A stretch of 64,000 bases of DNA from Lepus europaeus (GCF_033115175.1 NC_084850.1:109351939-109415938); one strand, 5' to 3'. Shown: positions 20,613 to 31,299, counted from the first letter of the stretch. Notes: generated by a model from the sequence alone, not told the origin. A program made the numbers and translations.

Positions 20613-21177
20613 CACAGTACACAGCAGGAAGTAGAGAGCTACGGGCATTCTCCCCTAAGGTACAGCTCCTCTCTTATAGTTGCTGCGCCTGAAGCCTCGT
20701 GTTGAGAAATGGTCCCTGGACATGTCAGGCGCCCCCCCCCCCCACCCCCGCCAGGGAACTGCTTCCTGCCAAACGTCATAGAATGGATGGGGCCCTCTGA
20801 GCTGGGCCCTGCCAGGAGAATATTCAGGTGGCAAGAAGGCTCAATGAGCGGTGCTGCATGTGGGCCCTGGTGCTGGGACTCCAACCTGAGCTTCAGCTTG
20901 GGGTGTGTGTGTGTGTGTGTGTGTGTGAGGATACGCACGCTGGAACGCGCACACACTTGCTAGTTTCAACTGCCAGGCAGGGAGGTACAGCCATTTCCCT
21001 CTGGCCTTTGCAAACTTGACATGACCAACCTGTGCCCCCTTTAGCCTTCCCTCCAGGCACAGCCCAGGACGCCTGCTGCCTTCTCTGGAATCCACTGAAA
21101 TGAGGCTGGAACTTTCTAGAAGCCTCTGAGGGTAGCTGGAGACCTACATCCAGTGACTGACACACAGGATGTGGGCA
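20613..21177. other. Unique stretch with poly-C and (GT)n tracts
   Basis: Holds a C-rich tract at 20732-20748 and a 25-base (GT)n at 20903-20927. No coding or RNA signal. Confidence 0.45.
20903..20927. repeat. (GT)n microsatellite
   Basis: About twelve GT units without interruption, followed by GAGGATACGCACGC. Confidence 0.92.
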
Positions 21178-21672
21178 GAGCAGCAGCTGTTGCAATGATC
21201 TCTTGCCATATGACAAACCATTCCAAAACCCAGTGACTTAAAATAATGACAGCACTGGATTTCTTTGTGAACACTCGGTTTGGGCAGCGCTTCTCAGAGA
21301 CGGGTCTTCTCCACTTGCCTCGATATCAGCTGGGGTGGCTGGGAGCTGAAGGCCTGCTCGCCAACATGTCTGGCACTTGACCTTGGCTGTTGGCTGAGAC
21401 TTGAGCTGGACTTGTCGACCACAGCGCCTAAACGTGGCCTCTCCAAGTGGCTGCTTGGTTTCCAAGAGTGAGCATCCCAAGAGAGAAAGACTCAGGTGGA
21501 AGCCATTAGAGCATTCCTAACCCACACGTGGGAGTCACTCGGCATCACTTCCCCCATATTCTCTTGGCTAAAAACCTGTCCCTAAGAGCGGCTTACGTTC
21601 AAGAGGAAGGAGTCAGACCCTACCTATGGATGGGAGAAATGTCAAAGAATTTGCGGTCATGTTTCAGAACCA
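21178..21672 (-). mobile_element. ERVL/MaLR-class solo LTR, minus strand
   Basis: Read left to right it is the reverse of an old class III LTR: CCATATGACAAACCATTCCA, CCCAGTGACTTAAAATAATG, GGTGGCTGGGAGCTGAAGGC, CTAAACGTGGCCTCTCC, CAAGAGAGAAAGACTCAGGT, ACTTCCCCCATATTCTCTTG, TCAAAGAATTTGCGGTCATG. It is nearly full length, with no gag/pol sequence at either side. MLT1/MLT2-like; the subfamily is not assigned. Confidence 0.75.
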
Positions 21673-22439
21673 CCTCCGTGGCTCACAGCTGCCTTGCGAC
21701 AATCAAAGCACCAACTACCCAGCGGGGCTTCTGCGGAGGAGAGACAGCCATGCTTCCTTGGAAGAAGGCTATACCAGCAGCGCTCTGCACACGGGAATAC
21801 TATGGTACCTTTTCATACGGCGGGAAACAAAGGTTTCTTACGAGGGCAGCATTTGGCGGCAAGTGAGAAAGAGATCTAAAGCAAAGTGGAGGTGAGATCC
21901 TTTCTCGCATGCCAATCTGGAGATGAGCAGTGTATGGGCTGACCACGACTCCGCCACGCTGGCCCCAACCTAGGCTCTTTCTATTCCACTGCCTGGCCAT
22001 GCGTGGCCTCTGTTCTCCTGGTTCTTTCACGGTCAAAGGCACCTGCTGCAGCTGCAGTCCGCACGTCCATGGTGTGCACAGAGGGAAAGAGGAAAGGCCC
22101 AAGAAGCAGCAGCCGCAGAGGATACCCACTGCAGTGGAGTGTCACTCGCTCTGTTCGGAGAACCGCATCGTTAGCCGATTTCATCATTGTGCTGACACGG
22201 AGGGTCCTCACAGAAGCCAAGGTGGCCATGAGCTCCTTAGACAGCACAACCGGATGGGAGCGCTGTCATATACGCGATTCAGCAGCAACTGAAACGTCAT
22301 CATTCGCTGCACACAGCTGTCACGTGATGCTGCTGATTAGATGGCATTGGCCAGAACGTCTCCACGTGGTCACTCCTAACTGTGGGAGGCTGGGAAATGT
22401 ACTCCTGACTCTGGGTGGCCACGAACCCCTGCTCCAACA
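21673..22439. other. Unique DNA, no gene recognised
   Basis: Contains frames such as 22003-22452 plus without any domain. No retroelement is identified. Confidence 0.4.
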
Positions 22440-22960
22440 GCGATTCTCTTAGCATGAAAAAAGGAGATAAAGGATACCGCTCGGGCTAGAAGCCGAGTCG
22501 GACTGACTTATTAATGAAACAATTTTCTGTACAGACAGGACTCCTCGCTAATTTACCTCCTCTGGTTAGAGAAAAAAATGAAAACCGGCTCTTGTTTTTG
22601 TAGCTCTTTCCTCCAGATTCAGTTTTCCTTGGCAATTTCTCAAGTCAGACAGTTTGGGTCTGTGTTAGGGGGAGGGGTGGGGAGGGCGCCTATTGAAAGG
22701 TTTACAAATTCCTCTAATAAAATGAATTTTTGTTTGCGGTAAATAGGAAAGCTCCAGCATGCTTTATTTGGTCTTAGATTTCAGCTGATGGCAGCTATAT
22801 GTGTGTATTACAAAAATACCCGGGGAGAGGGCTTAAGACCAGCCAGGGGTGTTGTTAAAATTTCCATGTATGGTTGCTGTTTACTTTGGTAGGAGCTTGT
22901 GGAAACTGGCATGGGGATTTCTATTTATGCCAGTGGTATTTTGGACCTTCTAACAGACTG
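22440..22960. other. Candidate conserved non-coding element
   Basis: A repeat-free AT-rich block with several homeodomain-type or paired motifs: CTTATTAATGAAACAATTTT, CTCGCTAATTTACC, CCTCTAATAAAATGAATTTT, CATGCTTTATTTGGTCTTAG. It has no open frame above background. The texture is like deeply conserved enhancers, but conservation cannot be tested here. Confidence 0.38.
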
Positions 22961-23139
22961 GTACCCTAGGCAGCTGCCCAGCTGGCCTGCCTAGGCAGCT
23001 CTGTGTCTGAGGACACTTGGAGGGACTTTAAAGAGGACAGAATCTCTACTCTAAAGGTATGACTTTGGCCTGATGGCACCTAGCAGGTGCAATCTGCCAC
23101 CATATACTACACCCACTCTGATGTTTGTGTAAGGCACTG
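22961..23139. other. Unique stretch, nothing recognised
   Basis: Short unique segment before the MLT1-like LTR. Confidence 0.4.
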
Positions 23140-23867
23140 AATTCGTTTGGTAGGGCTACCAGGGCACAGTACAGGTTGGGCATCCTTAATCTGAAAATCC
23201 AAAATATGGAACTTTTTGCATGCCGACAATGATGTCATGAGTGGAAAATTCCACAACTGACTTCATGTGACTGGTCGCATTCAAATTGCAGATACATGAA
23301 AAAAGGTATCAGATGGATTCCAAGCTCGGTGTGTGAGGCGTCTATGAGGGATAAGTGAGATTTGTGTTTAGACATGGGTCCCCTCTCCCAAGAGAGCACA
23401 CATGGATTTTCAAATATTACAAAATCTGAAGGAAAAAAAAAAAGAATTCCAAATCCAAAAACACTTCCGGTCTCCGAACATGTAGACAAGTACTCAGCCT
23501 GTGCCACAGACTGGGTAGCTTAAAGGATGGAAATGTGTTGTTTCCTAGTTCTGGAGGCCAGAAGCCCAAGATCAAGGTTTCCACAGGGCACAGTGCCTCC
23601 CAGGTGCTCGGAAGGGTGTACTGTAGGCCCCCCTCTCTCAGCCTCTGGCCCTTCCTTGGCTTGTGGTCAGATGACTGCGGTCCTCGCACGGTGCTCTTCC
23701 TGTGTGCGTCGTGTGTCCACATGTCCCCTTTTCATAAGGACAACAGTCACATTGGATTAGAGGTCCACTCTTACTAGTACGGCTTCATTTTCATTAATTA
23801 CATCTGCAAGGACCTTATCTCCAGATAGAGTCACATTCCGAGGTACTGGGGATAAAGAATTTGGGGG
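23140..23867 (-). mobile_element. MLT1-like MaLR LTR, minus strand, split by a Tigger-like element
   Basis: The start TTTGGTAGGGCTACCAGGGC (23150-23169) continues after the insertion with TGCCACAGACTGGGTAGC, TAGTTCTGGAGGCCAGAAGC, CACAGTGCCTCCCAGGTGC, ACAGTCACATTGGATTAGAG, ATCTCCAGATAGAGTCACAT and TTCCGAGGTACTGGGG. This is the reverse MLT1 order. The end is met by a SINE. It is a solo LTR. Confidence 0.85.
23172..23501. mobile_element. Tigger-like DNA transposon MITE inside the LTR
   Basis: Starts CAGGTTGGGCATCCTTAATC and ends near AGTACTCAGCCTG. Internal text includes CTGAAAATCCAAAATATGGA and, near the other end, TCCAAATCCAAAAACACTTC. The TA before it (23170-23171) and the worn TG after it fit the TA target of the pogo/Tigger group. 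No transposase frame remains. Confidence 0.75.
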
Positions 23868-24150
23868 TGCCCATTGTGGCTTATGCCGCGACCTGTGGAT
23901 GCTGGCATCCCATATGAGTGCCGGTTTGAGTCCCAGATGCTACATTTTAACTCCCTGCCTATGTGCCTGGGAAGGCGGTGGAAAATGACCAAGTGCTTGG
24001 GCCCCTGCCACTCAGGGGAGACACAGAGTTCGGGGCCCTTGGCTTCGGCTTGGCCCAGCTCTGGTTATTGCGGGGATTTGGGGAGTGAACTCGCAGATGG
24101 AAGAGCTTTCTCTCTCTGTCGCTCTGCCTTACAAATAAATAAAATAGATA
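23868..24150 (+). mobile_element. CSINE, older copy, plus strand
   Basis: Head GGGGGTGCCCATTGTGG, a degraded A box, the CCCATATGAG block, B box GGTTTGAGTCCCAG, and tail ACAAATAAATAAAATAG. AAAGAAT at about 23858 and again at about 24161 may be a short target duplication. Confidence 0.9.
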
Positions 24151-24194
24151 TATTTGTAAAAGAATCTAACTTGGTTATATTGTAGCAGCAGGCT

Positions 24195-24470
24195 TGCAGT
24201 TATAGTCACTGCTTTCAGTTCTAGTAACAAAAGCCCACTCTAAATGGTGCAGGCAATAGGGAGACCATTATCCTCTGTAGCCAAGAAGCCCAGAGGCAGG
24301 ACAATTCCTAGTTGGTGAATTCAGCGCTCACTGACATCATGGAGGCCCCAGGTCCTTCCCACCTTTTTGTTCCGCTGTGCTCAGCAGTCAGTGTTGGTCC
24401 TTTGTCCTGCCTCTTGGTCACAAGAGAGCGTCGTTGGCTCCAGGCATCCCATTCCAGCACAAGTCCAAAG
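24195..24470 (-). repeat. Old interspersed repeat, same family as 48960-49445
   Basis: AGTAACAAAAGCCCACTCTA, CCAAGAAGCCCAGAGGCAGG and TGACATCATGGAGGC follow the order of an old mammalian repeat whose opposite-strand copy seems to lie at 48960-49445. I recall the consensus but not its name. Old L1 3' UTR or LTR are the choices. Confidence 0.45.
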
Positions 24471-24511
24471 GTTTCATAAAAGACTGCTCTGTCTGGGAGT
24501 CCTTCTCTTTT

Positions 24512-24650
24512 AAGAATTTTTTTTAAACTTTACTTATCTGAAGGAGAGTGAGAGAGAGCAGCAAGAGAGAGAGAGAGAGAGCGAGCGAGCGAGCTGGAAC
24601 CGGAAATAGAACCCGAGTCCTCCAACACTGGCCGCCCAACCACCTGTCTC
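24512..24650 (-). mobile_element. CSINE remnant with (GA)n and (GCGA)n
   Basis: Tail TTTTTTTTAAACTTTACTTATCTGA, then (GA)n and GAGCGAGCGAGCGAGC at 24577-24594, then text like a SINE 5' part (GAACCGGAAATAGAACCCGA). Most of the body is deleted. Confidence 0.55.
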
Positions 24651-26929
24651 CTTTGAGGCCTTTTCTAAAGGCCCTGAGAGACTTCTTTTCACACCTCGTT
24701 GGTCTGGATTGTGTCACTGGGACAGGAAATGGAGTTTGAGTCATCAAGCTTCGCTCGGGAGCTGGGTCAGGCCGGTGGCCCGCGGTGCGCAGCGATGTCT
24801 TGAACACAGCTGGGGTGAGGTTGGCAGGGAAGAAGCGGTGGGGGGAGGGCCAAATCTGCCACCCAGGCTGCGGGTCAAGTGCAGGGACAGGAGGCTTTTC
24901 CTGGCCGAGGCGGGTGTGCGGGGGAGTGACGGCGATGGGCAGAGAGAGGGAACGCCGTGTGGGAGCTGTCAATCGATAGCATCTTAGAATAACAGTTCTC
25001 ATCAGGCACTGGGTCTGACTTTAAGCTGACAAATGATTTTCCTTCACAATAAAAGTACAAACAGAATCCTAATTAATGAATTTGCCAATAGCTGTTGCCT
25101 ATTTTATGGGCCTTAGCCCAGATTCAGTCCGTGGACAGGATGAGTGAGTGTGTGTGTGTGGATGGGGCCATTAATCACCCGGGGCCCAGGACAAGGGCAG
25201 TCTCCTTGGGATCCTCCTAGGCAGCCTGTCCCCAGGGGGCCCAGGCTTGCCGCGACAACCACGAGAGCCCAGAGTGCCACCGCGGCTGTGACAGCTATGG
25301 GCCCCACGGGGCACGCAGCTGCCGGGACAGCCCTGGGACAGCATGACTGAGCCAGCCCCCCGCCGCTGCTGTGTGCGGCGGAGAGGACTAGCATTTGTCT
25401 CGAGAGGTCATTGGCCGTCTCCTGCAGCCCTGAGTAGCTGTTTTGCCCTTTCCTGTTTCCACCCAGGCAGAGGCCATGGAACCTTCAGGAATCTCTGGTT
25501 TTGAAGACACACCTGGAACTGGGTATCAGGGTTGGGGATGCGAATGTGCCTGCGTCACTCACTGTGCAGCCAGGAGGCTGACTGTGGGTGTGGGCAGGGC
25601 AGGCCAAAGACAGGTAAGGCCACCACGTGTCACTGTCAGCGGCGGAAGGGAGAAGGAATGCTGCGACACCCCTTCGTGTTCCATGGAAGGCAGTGGGAGG
25701 CGGTGGCACGTTGGGGACCGCTGTCACAAGATGAGAGTGGCAGCTGTGACAAGGCTACAGGACACAAGCATGCTGTAGACACTGTGAAAGAGTTGCTGAA
25801 GTTAGAGCTGGCTGGGTCACCTGGACGCTGAAGGACTTCTCCCGAGGATTCTGATACGATCACCGTCCTGCCTGTCACCGCCCAACCTCCCACGGGGCCT
25901 CGGCCATCATCAGCTAGCGACAAGGACCCAACTAACAGCCTCTCGCACACTTGCTGATGGCTGTCTGCCCCTTGCCTCTCATCTGCCTGCGCAGGCCTGC
26001 TGGCTAACCACGGTTAACGATGACTAATTTGTCCAGCATTCACCAAGCTTTCCTTTCTTTGTGGGCCATGGTTTCCTAGTCCCTTGCTCTAATTCTTCAC
26101 GACCAGCTCTTTGCCTTCACGCCATGTCAATACATTAATTTTCTCTCGTGTGTCCTCCATGTGGCTGAGAGAGCCTGGTGATGCATTTGCAAAAACTGGC
26201 CCTTCGGGCCTGGCTCTGTCTCCCCAGGTCTAAGATCAACTGCGCAGGTTGGCAGTGGGTGGGGCGGCCCTTGGGAGAACCCTCACAGTAATCTCCTTTG
26301 GGTGACGGTCTTCTCATCCCCAGGAGCAGGCACCCTTGAGGACATTTGCCATCTCGCTCGACATCAGAACCACTGAAATGCTTCATTCCCTTTAGAATCT
26401 TAGACGTCCTATCACTCGGTCCTGTCCACTCACAGCGGTAGGATTCCCAGGTTCTACTTTGCCTTTTGTGCCATGCCTTGCTACGGCCAGCGTCAAACAG
26501 CCTTTGTAAGGTCCCTTTATCTTCACTTCTTGCTACAGTGGGCTTTTGGGGCTAGAAGTTTCCATGTCCCACAATGCCCTGCAACTGCCATGATCTCCTA
26601 TCTTCTTGCCTGGCCATTCTGGCAAGGAGGGGCTCAGTGACCCCACACTTTCAGCTCTGCCGCCCTGGTTCTTCATCTTTAAGTGGTTCTTGGAAGGGTG
26701 GAATGTGATCATACTTGTAAGTATCTAGGGAGGATGTGGCGTATAACAGGGACTAGCAGTCTACCATTTCTGCTCACTGCTACCCATTTCTAACCCCCAT
26801 AGCCTGCATCTCCTTGCTTGAAGCTTTTCTTCAGCTACTAGAGCCTTGTCTTTTGTATGGATGGCAACCTGGGGTGCTGCGGAATGAGAGGGCTGCAGGC
26901 AGAGCCCACAAACAAGAACCGGTAGGAGT
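24651..26929. other. Unique DNA; candidate conserved element 24965-25115
   Basis: No gene is recognised. 24965-25115 (CAATCGATAGCATCTTAGAA, TTTAAGCTGACAAATG, CCTAATTAATGAATTTGCC) is AT-rich and repeat-free, with a TAATTAAT core. A short (GT)n lies at about 25149-25160. The frames between 25113 and 25950 are unsupported. 26130-26930 has no recognised element. Confidence 0.35.
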
Positions 26930-27204
26930 CAGCATATAAATCGCCACGTTCCTGACCCTGAGGGGGGCGAACTCCAGGCCGAACACCTGTGCTGTCGCCC
27001 AGAGCGCCCTAGCACAGCAAGCTCCATTCGCTCCCAGTGCTAACTCGCTTGCAAACTCCCCCTCTATTTGCTTCCTTCTCTACCTTGTCTCACCTCCTCC
27101 GTTCCCTATCAAGGTTTCTGGAGAGCCCTTTCCCATAAGCCTCTACTGCACAAGTCCTTGTCTTGGAGTCTGCCTTTGGGGAACCCCAAACTGGGACATT
27201 TTCT
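26930..27204 (+). mobile_element. Probable ERVL-type LTR 3' part
   Basis: CTTCTCTACCTTGTCTCACC, CCCTATCAAGGTTTCTGG and the closing CTTGGAGTCTGCCTTTGGGG, AACCCCAAACTGGGACA match the 3' end of an old ERVL-group LTR as I remember it. The 5' boundary is not visible. Confidence 0.5.
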
Positions 27205-27319
27205 CGAGCCGCCCTCCCAACTTCTGGTAGTCATCTCCTAGCTGGCTTCAGGACAACCCGTGCTCGCAGCAAACTTGATGCGTGCAAAATGACACCGAGT
27301 CTCTTCCCATCTGCTCGGG

Positions 27320-27658
27320 GTTGGCTACGGTTTGAGCATCTCTCCCAAAGGTTCATGGACGCTTGGTCCCTAGTGTGGCAGTGTGAAGAGGCGCAGGAGC
27401 CTCTGAGAGGTGGGGCCTAGTGGGAGGTCCTTAGGCTCTTTGGGGTGCTACCCTCCCAAGGGATTAATGTAGTTCTAGCAGTTGCTAGAACCCGGTTGCG
27501 TTCAGCTCCCTGTACACTCCTACCATTGTGAAGCCATCCATTATCAGATGGATCTCACCAGAGCCAAATTGATGAGAATTATGAGCTAAGGAAAACCTCT
27601 TTTCTTTATAAAGTACCCAGCCTCAGGTGCTCTGTTATAGTCATGGCAAACTGACCCA
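27320..27658 (+). mobile_element. MaLR solo LTR (MST-like), plus strand
   Basis: Opens GGTTGGCTACGGTTTGAGC, then GAGAGGTGGGGCCTAGTGGG, TGATGAGAATTATGAGC, AACCTCTTTTCTTTATAAAG, TACCCAGCCTCAGGTGCTCT and GGCAAACTGACCCATCC. The block order is complete. The AATAAA-type polyadenylation site is degraded. Confidence 0.85.
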
Positions 27659-27775
27659 TCCGCCACTAAGCCAGCCCCTTCTTCTGTCTTCCCCACATCT
27701 CCTAGTCATCATGCCATTCTCCTTAGTCGTCTAAGGCGGAAACATGGAAGTTATTCTGCCATGTCCAGTCACTGT

Positions 27776-28452
27776 GGTTTTTTAAAGAATTATTTTATTT
27801 ATTTGAAAGACAGAGTTACAGAGAGAGGTAGAGCCAGAGAGAGGTCTTTCATTTGCTGGTTCACTTCCCAGATGGCCACAATGGCCGGAGCTGAGCCAAT
27901 CCAAAGCCAGGAGTCAGGAGCTTCCTCCAGATCTCCCACGCAGGTTCAGGGGCCCAAGGACTTGGGTCATCTTCCACTGCTTTCCCAGGCCACAGCAGAG
28001 AGCTGGACTGGAAGAGGAGCAGCCGGGACTTGAACCAGCACCCATATGGGATGCCAGTGCTGCAGGAGGCGGTTTTTTTTTTTTTTTTTCTTTTTGACAG
28101 GCAGAGTGGATAGTGAGAGAGAAAGACAAAGAGGAAGGTCTTCCTTTTTGCCGTTGGTTCACCCTCCAATGGCCGCTGCGGCTGGCGCATCTCGCTGATC
28201 CGAAGCCAGGAGCCAGGTGCTTCTCCTGGTCTCCCTTGCGGGTGCAGGGCCCAAGCACTTGGGCCATCCTCCACTGCCTTCCCGGGCCATAGCAGAGAGC
28301 TGGCCTGGAAGAGGAGCAACCGGGATAGAATCCGGCGCCCCAACCGGGACTAGAACCCGGTGTGCCGGTGCCGCAAGGCGGAGGGTTAGCCTGTTAAGCC
28401 ACGGCACCGGCCAGGAGGCGGGTTTAACCGGCTGCGCCACAGCACCGGCCCC
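27776..28452 (-). mobile_element. CSINE, minus strand, host of a younger SINE
   Basis: The tail at 27780-27805 and body run to GGGATGCCAGTGCTGCAGGAGGCGG (28072). The last 5' bases GTTTAACCGGCTGCGCCACAGCACCGGCCCC are found after the insert, at 28422-28452. GTCACT on both sides (27768-27773 and 28454-28459) may be the remains of its target duplication. Confidence 0.93.
28073..28412 (-). mobile_element. CSINE, young subfamily, nested in another CSINE
   Basis: Has the T tract and CTTTTTGACAGGCAGAGTGG tail, two B-box-like blocks (GATAGAATCCGGCGCC and GGACTAGAACCCGGTG in reverse) and the young head TTAAGCCACGGCACCGGCC. Flanked by AGGAGGCGG at 28064-28072 and 28413-28421. Confidence 0.95.
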
Positions 28453-28995
28453 TGTCACTATTGCCAGCAATCCCAAGCTCCTTCAGTGCAGCACCGACCT
28501 GTGCTGCCCGTCAGTCCTGACTGTTGTTGCTTAGTGGTCTTCCTTGTCCCCTCGCTCCATGCCCTCCCCCTCTCACACCCCAGCGACTGGCCCCTTGGCC
28601 ACTGGTGTCTTCCAGAACAGACTTCCTTGCTCTCTTCCCCCATTCTTGCCGCCAGTCCATCCATGGCTTGCTGCTGGCAGCTGGGTGAAGCTTGGAACTC
28701 CACAGCCAGAGAGAGAAGGCCCTTGTACCTCTCTGCTCTTCATATTGGGCCCTTGACCTAGCGCAATTCTTCTGACTCTCACCATTCCCTGGGGTCGCTG
28801 GAGCTTCCCATGGCCATGTCTTTGCTTCTGTTGAGTTTTACCCAACCTGCGGGGTTCAGATGAAACACCACGTCCTCCGTTGCAGCCCTGTCCATCAGGG
28901 AAGGAAGCCCTTCTATGATTCCTGTAGCTTGATAGGAAGCTTTCGGCCATCTTCGTTTGTTCACCAAAGCCCTACGCTCCAGGCACCATTACGAC
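28453..28995. other. Unique stretch, nothing recognised
   Basis: No repeat or gene; frames here are short and overlapping. Confidence 0.4.
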
Positions 28996-29303
28996 ATGTG
29001 AAAGGCAGAATGACAAGAGGGAGAGAGCTTCCAGCTGCTAGTTCACTCCCCAAATGCCTGCAACAGTGGAGGCTGGACCAGGCTGCAGCCAAGAGCCTGG
29101 AACTCCATCCAAGTTTCCCATGTGGATGTCAGGGGCCCAAGTACTTGGGCCATCATCCACTGCCCACCCCCCACCCCCCCACGCAGCAACTGCAGGAAGC
29201 TGGATCCGAAGCAGAGGTGGGACTCGATCCCAAGCACTCCATCCCACACGGGATTTGGGTGTCCTAAGTAGTGGCTTAACCACGTGTGCCACAATGCCTG
29301 GGC
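28996..29303 (-). mobile_element. CSINE, older minus-strand copy
   Basis: GAAAGGCAGAATGACAAGAG, CTGCTAGTTCACTCCCCAAA, CAAGTACTTGGGCCATC, and head CCACAATGCCTGGGCC. A C-rich run (CCCACCCCCCACCCCCCCAC) interrupts the body near 29162-29181. Confidence 0.9.
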
Positions 29304-29375
29304 CCTGGGCATTTATTGATGAACAAAATGGGCATGGTCCCTGCCCTCACAGAGCTCACAACACAGAAGCTCCTT
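29304..29375. repeat. Ancient MIR/L2-type fragment
   Basis: GGGCATTTATTGATGAAC, then GGCATGGTCCCTGCCCTCAC and AGAGCTCACAACACAG match a widely dispersed ancient repeat block (second related copy at 62505-62945). Confidence 0.5.
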
Positions 29376-29432
29376 GAGTTATGTCCTGACAAAGCTATCA
29401 TATGCTGAAAATATTCTGTTAACAATGTATTG

Positions 29433-29568
29433 AGGGGGCTGATGCTGTGGCGCTACGCTGTGGTGTAGCAGGTAAGGCCGCCGCCTCTAGTGCTGGCATT
29501 CCATATGGGCACAAGTTCGAGTCCCGGCTGTTCCACTTCCGATCCAGCTCTCTGCTATGGCCTGGGAC
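29433..29568 (+). mobile_element. CSINE 5' fragment with duplicated A-box region
   Basis: Head GGGGGCTGATGCTGTGGCGC, followed by a second GCTGTGGTGTAGCAGGTAAG, so the first 20 or so bases are repeated. B box AAGTTCGAGTCCCGG. Ends at CTATGGCCTGGGA and is 3' truncated. Confidence 0.9.
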
Positions 29569-29742
29569 CCATGATAGATACAGAGTAGGGATTAAAAGTA
29601 GTCCAGGTAGCATGAGTTTTTTGTGGAAAGACTAAAAGCCTTTGAGACGCTAAAAAAGGCCAGTGAGGTATTGTGAGGGGTGGGGTGGGAGTGGCCAGCA
29701 AGGGCCAGACCCCTCGGGGCTTGGAGGCTGCACCCATTGGGT

Positions 29743-30560
29743 TTCTGCTGCAGTAATGCGGCTTAACAAACAGCCCCCAAACTCAATGGCTTGCGACAAC
29801 ATTTATTGCCCATTTTCAGGTCTTTTGATGGCCTGTAGTTCAGTGGGCCTCATCTACGGCGCTCTAGGCCAAGGCTGGGCCCTTGGCTTTGGTTTGGGCT
29901 CAGGGCAGCACCCTGTTTCTCTCATTCTGGGCCCAAGACAGACAGAGAAACAGCCACCTGGGATGAGCTCTTCTTTTTTTTTTTTTTTTTTTTGACAGAC
30001 AGAGTGGATAGTGAGAGAGAGACAGAGAGAAAGGTCTTCCTTTTGCCGTTGGTTCACCCTCCAATGGCTGCCGCGGCTAGCGCTGCGACCTGCGCATCGC
30101 GCTGATCCGATGGCAGGAGCCAGGTGCTTATCCTGGTCTCCCATGGGGTGCAGGGCCCAAGCACTTGGGCCATCCTCCACTGCACTCCCTGGCCACAGCA
30201 GAGAGCTGGCCTGGAAGAGGGGCAACCGGGACAGGATCGGTGCCCCGACCGGGACTAGAACCCGGTGTGCCGGTGCCGCAAGGCGGAGGATTAGCCTATT
30301 GAGCCGCGGCGCCGGCCATGGGATGAGCTCTTCTCACTGGCCAGGAGGGTAAGGCTCGAGGAGGCAGTTGTACCCGTTGTATCTTAGGGTCAAGGTCAGG
30401 AACCAGCACACCGTGACTTCTGCTCTCATTCTATAGGTCAAAGTCAGTGGCAAAGCCAGACCCTAAGTCAGAGAGCACGGAAAGACCTAACTCATCTACT
30501 AGGAGGTGGGCACTCAGACGGCGAAGGCTCCAGGAGAGGGCAAAGTTGGACACAGAAATC
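29743..30560 (-). mobile_element. ERVL/MaLR-class solo LTR, minus strand, split by a young SINE
   Basis: Left piece: GCAGTAATGCGGCTTAACAA, ACTCAATGGCTTGCGACAAC, ATTTATTGCCC. Right piece after the SINE: CAGGAACCAGCACACCGTGA, CTTCTGCTCTCATTCTATAG, GTCAAAGTCAGTGGC, CTCATCTACTAGGAGG. Both follow one class III LTR in reverse. The two halves join exactly at the SINE target duplication. Confidence 0.8.
29975..30318 (-). mobile_element. CSINE, young subfamily, perfect 16-bp target duplication
   Basis: TGGGATGAGCTCTTCT is present at 29959-29974 and 30319-30334 with no mismatch. Tail of about 20 T, the GACAGACAGAGTGGATAGTGA end, doubled B-box blocks and head GAGCCGCGGCGCCGGCC. This is one of the most recent insertions here. 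Confidence 0.97.
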
Positions 30561-30689
30561 CAGTCGCCACATGGGCCGTGGTAAGGCTTTTGTTTTTCAT
30601 TCTAACACAACTGGAAGCCATTGACTCTTGCCTTCTTTCTTCTCTCCATTTTGTACTTTTTCTATTTTTAATTATCCAATGGTCCAGAG

Positions 30690-30930
30690 TACATTAGCAC
30701 TACAAATTACTCAAGCTACATGAATAAAGCCACAGTCTGCTATGTTATTCCCAGTGGCCCCCAGTCCGAGTCCCTTTCCCGGACGTGACCCCTGGTAATG
30801 TCTTGGATACTGCTTCACTAAGACATTTTACAAAATACATTTATACACACATTCATGTATGCAGAAATGAAGATTTGTGAATATGTTTAAAAATAAATGA
30901 TATCCTATGGAACATGTTTTGCAGGTGCCT
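30690..30930. mobile_element. Probable old L1 3'-UTR fragment
   Basis: CATTTATACACACATTCATG, AAAATAAATGATATCCTATG and GGAACATGTTTTGCAGG resemble the AT-rich 3' UTR of ancient L1 elements. It may continue after the SINE. Moderate guess. Confidence 0.4.
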
Positions 30931-30945
30931 TGGATTTTATTTCTT

Positions 30946-31009
30946 TTATTTATTTATTTGAAAAGCAGAGTTACGGAGAGGCAGAGGGAGGGAGGAAGGG
31001 AGGGGGAGA

Positions 31010-31040
<31 letters not shown>

Positions 31041-31299
31041 GTCTTCCATCTGCTGGTTCACTCCCCAGATGACTGCAAGGGCCAGAGCTGAGTCGATCCA
31101 AAGCCAGGAGCCAGGAGCTTCTTCCAGGTCTCCCATGTGGGTGCAGGAGCCCAAGGACTTGAGCCATCTTCCACTGCTTTCCCAGGCCACAGCAGAGAGC
31201 TGGATCAGAAGAGGAGCAGCCAGGATTCAAACTGGTGCCCATATGGGATGCCGGCACTGCAGGTGGTAGTTTTACCTACTACACCACAGCGCCGGCTCC
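30946..31299 (-). mobile_element. CSINE, perfect 15-bp target duplication
   Basis: TGGATTTTATTTCTT occurs at 30931-30945 and 31300-31314. Classic type with GTGCCCATATGGGATGCC, (GA)n at 31011-31040 with a GGGAGG-rich prefix, and head ACACCACAGCGCCGGCTCC. Confidence 0.97.
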
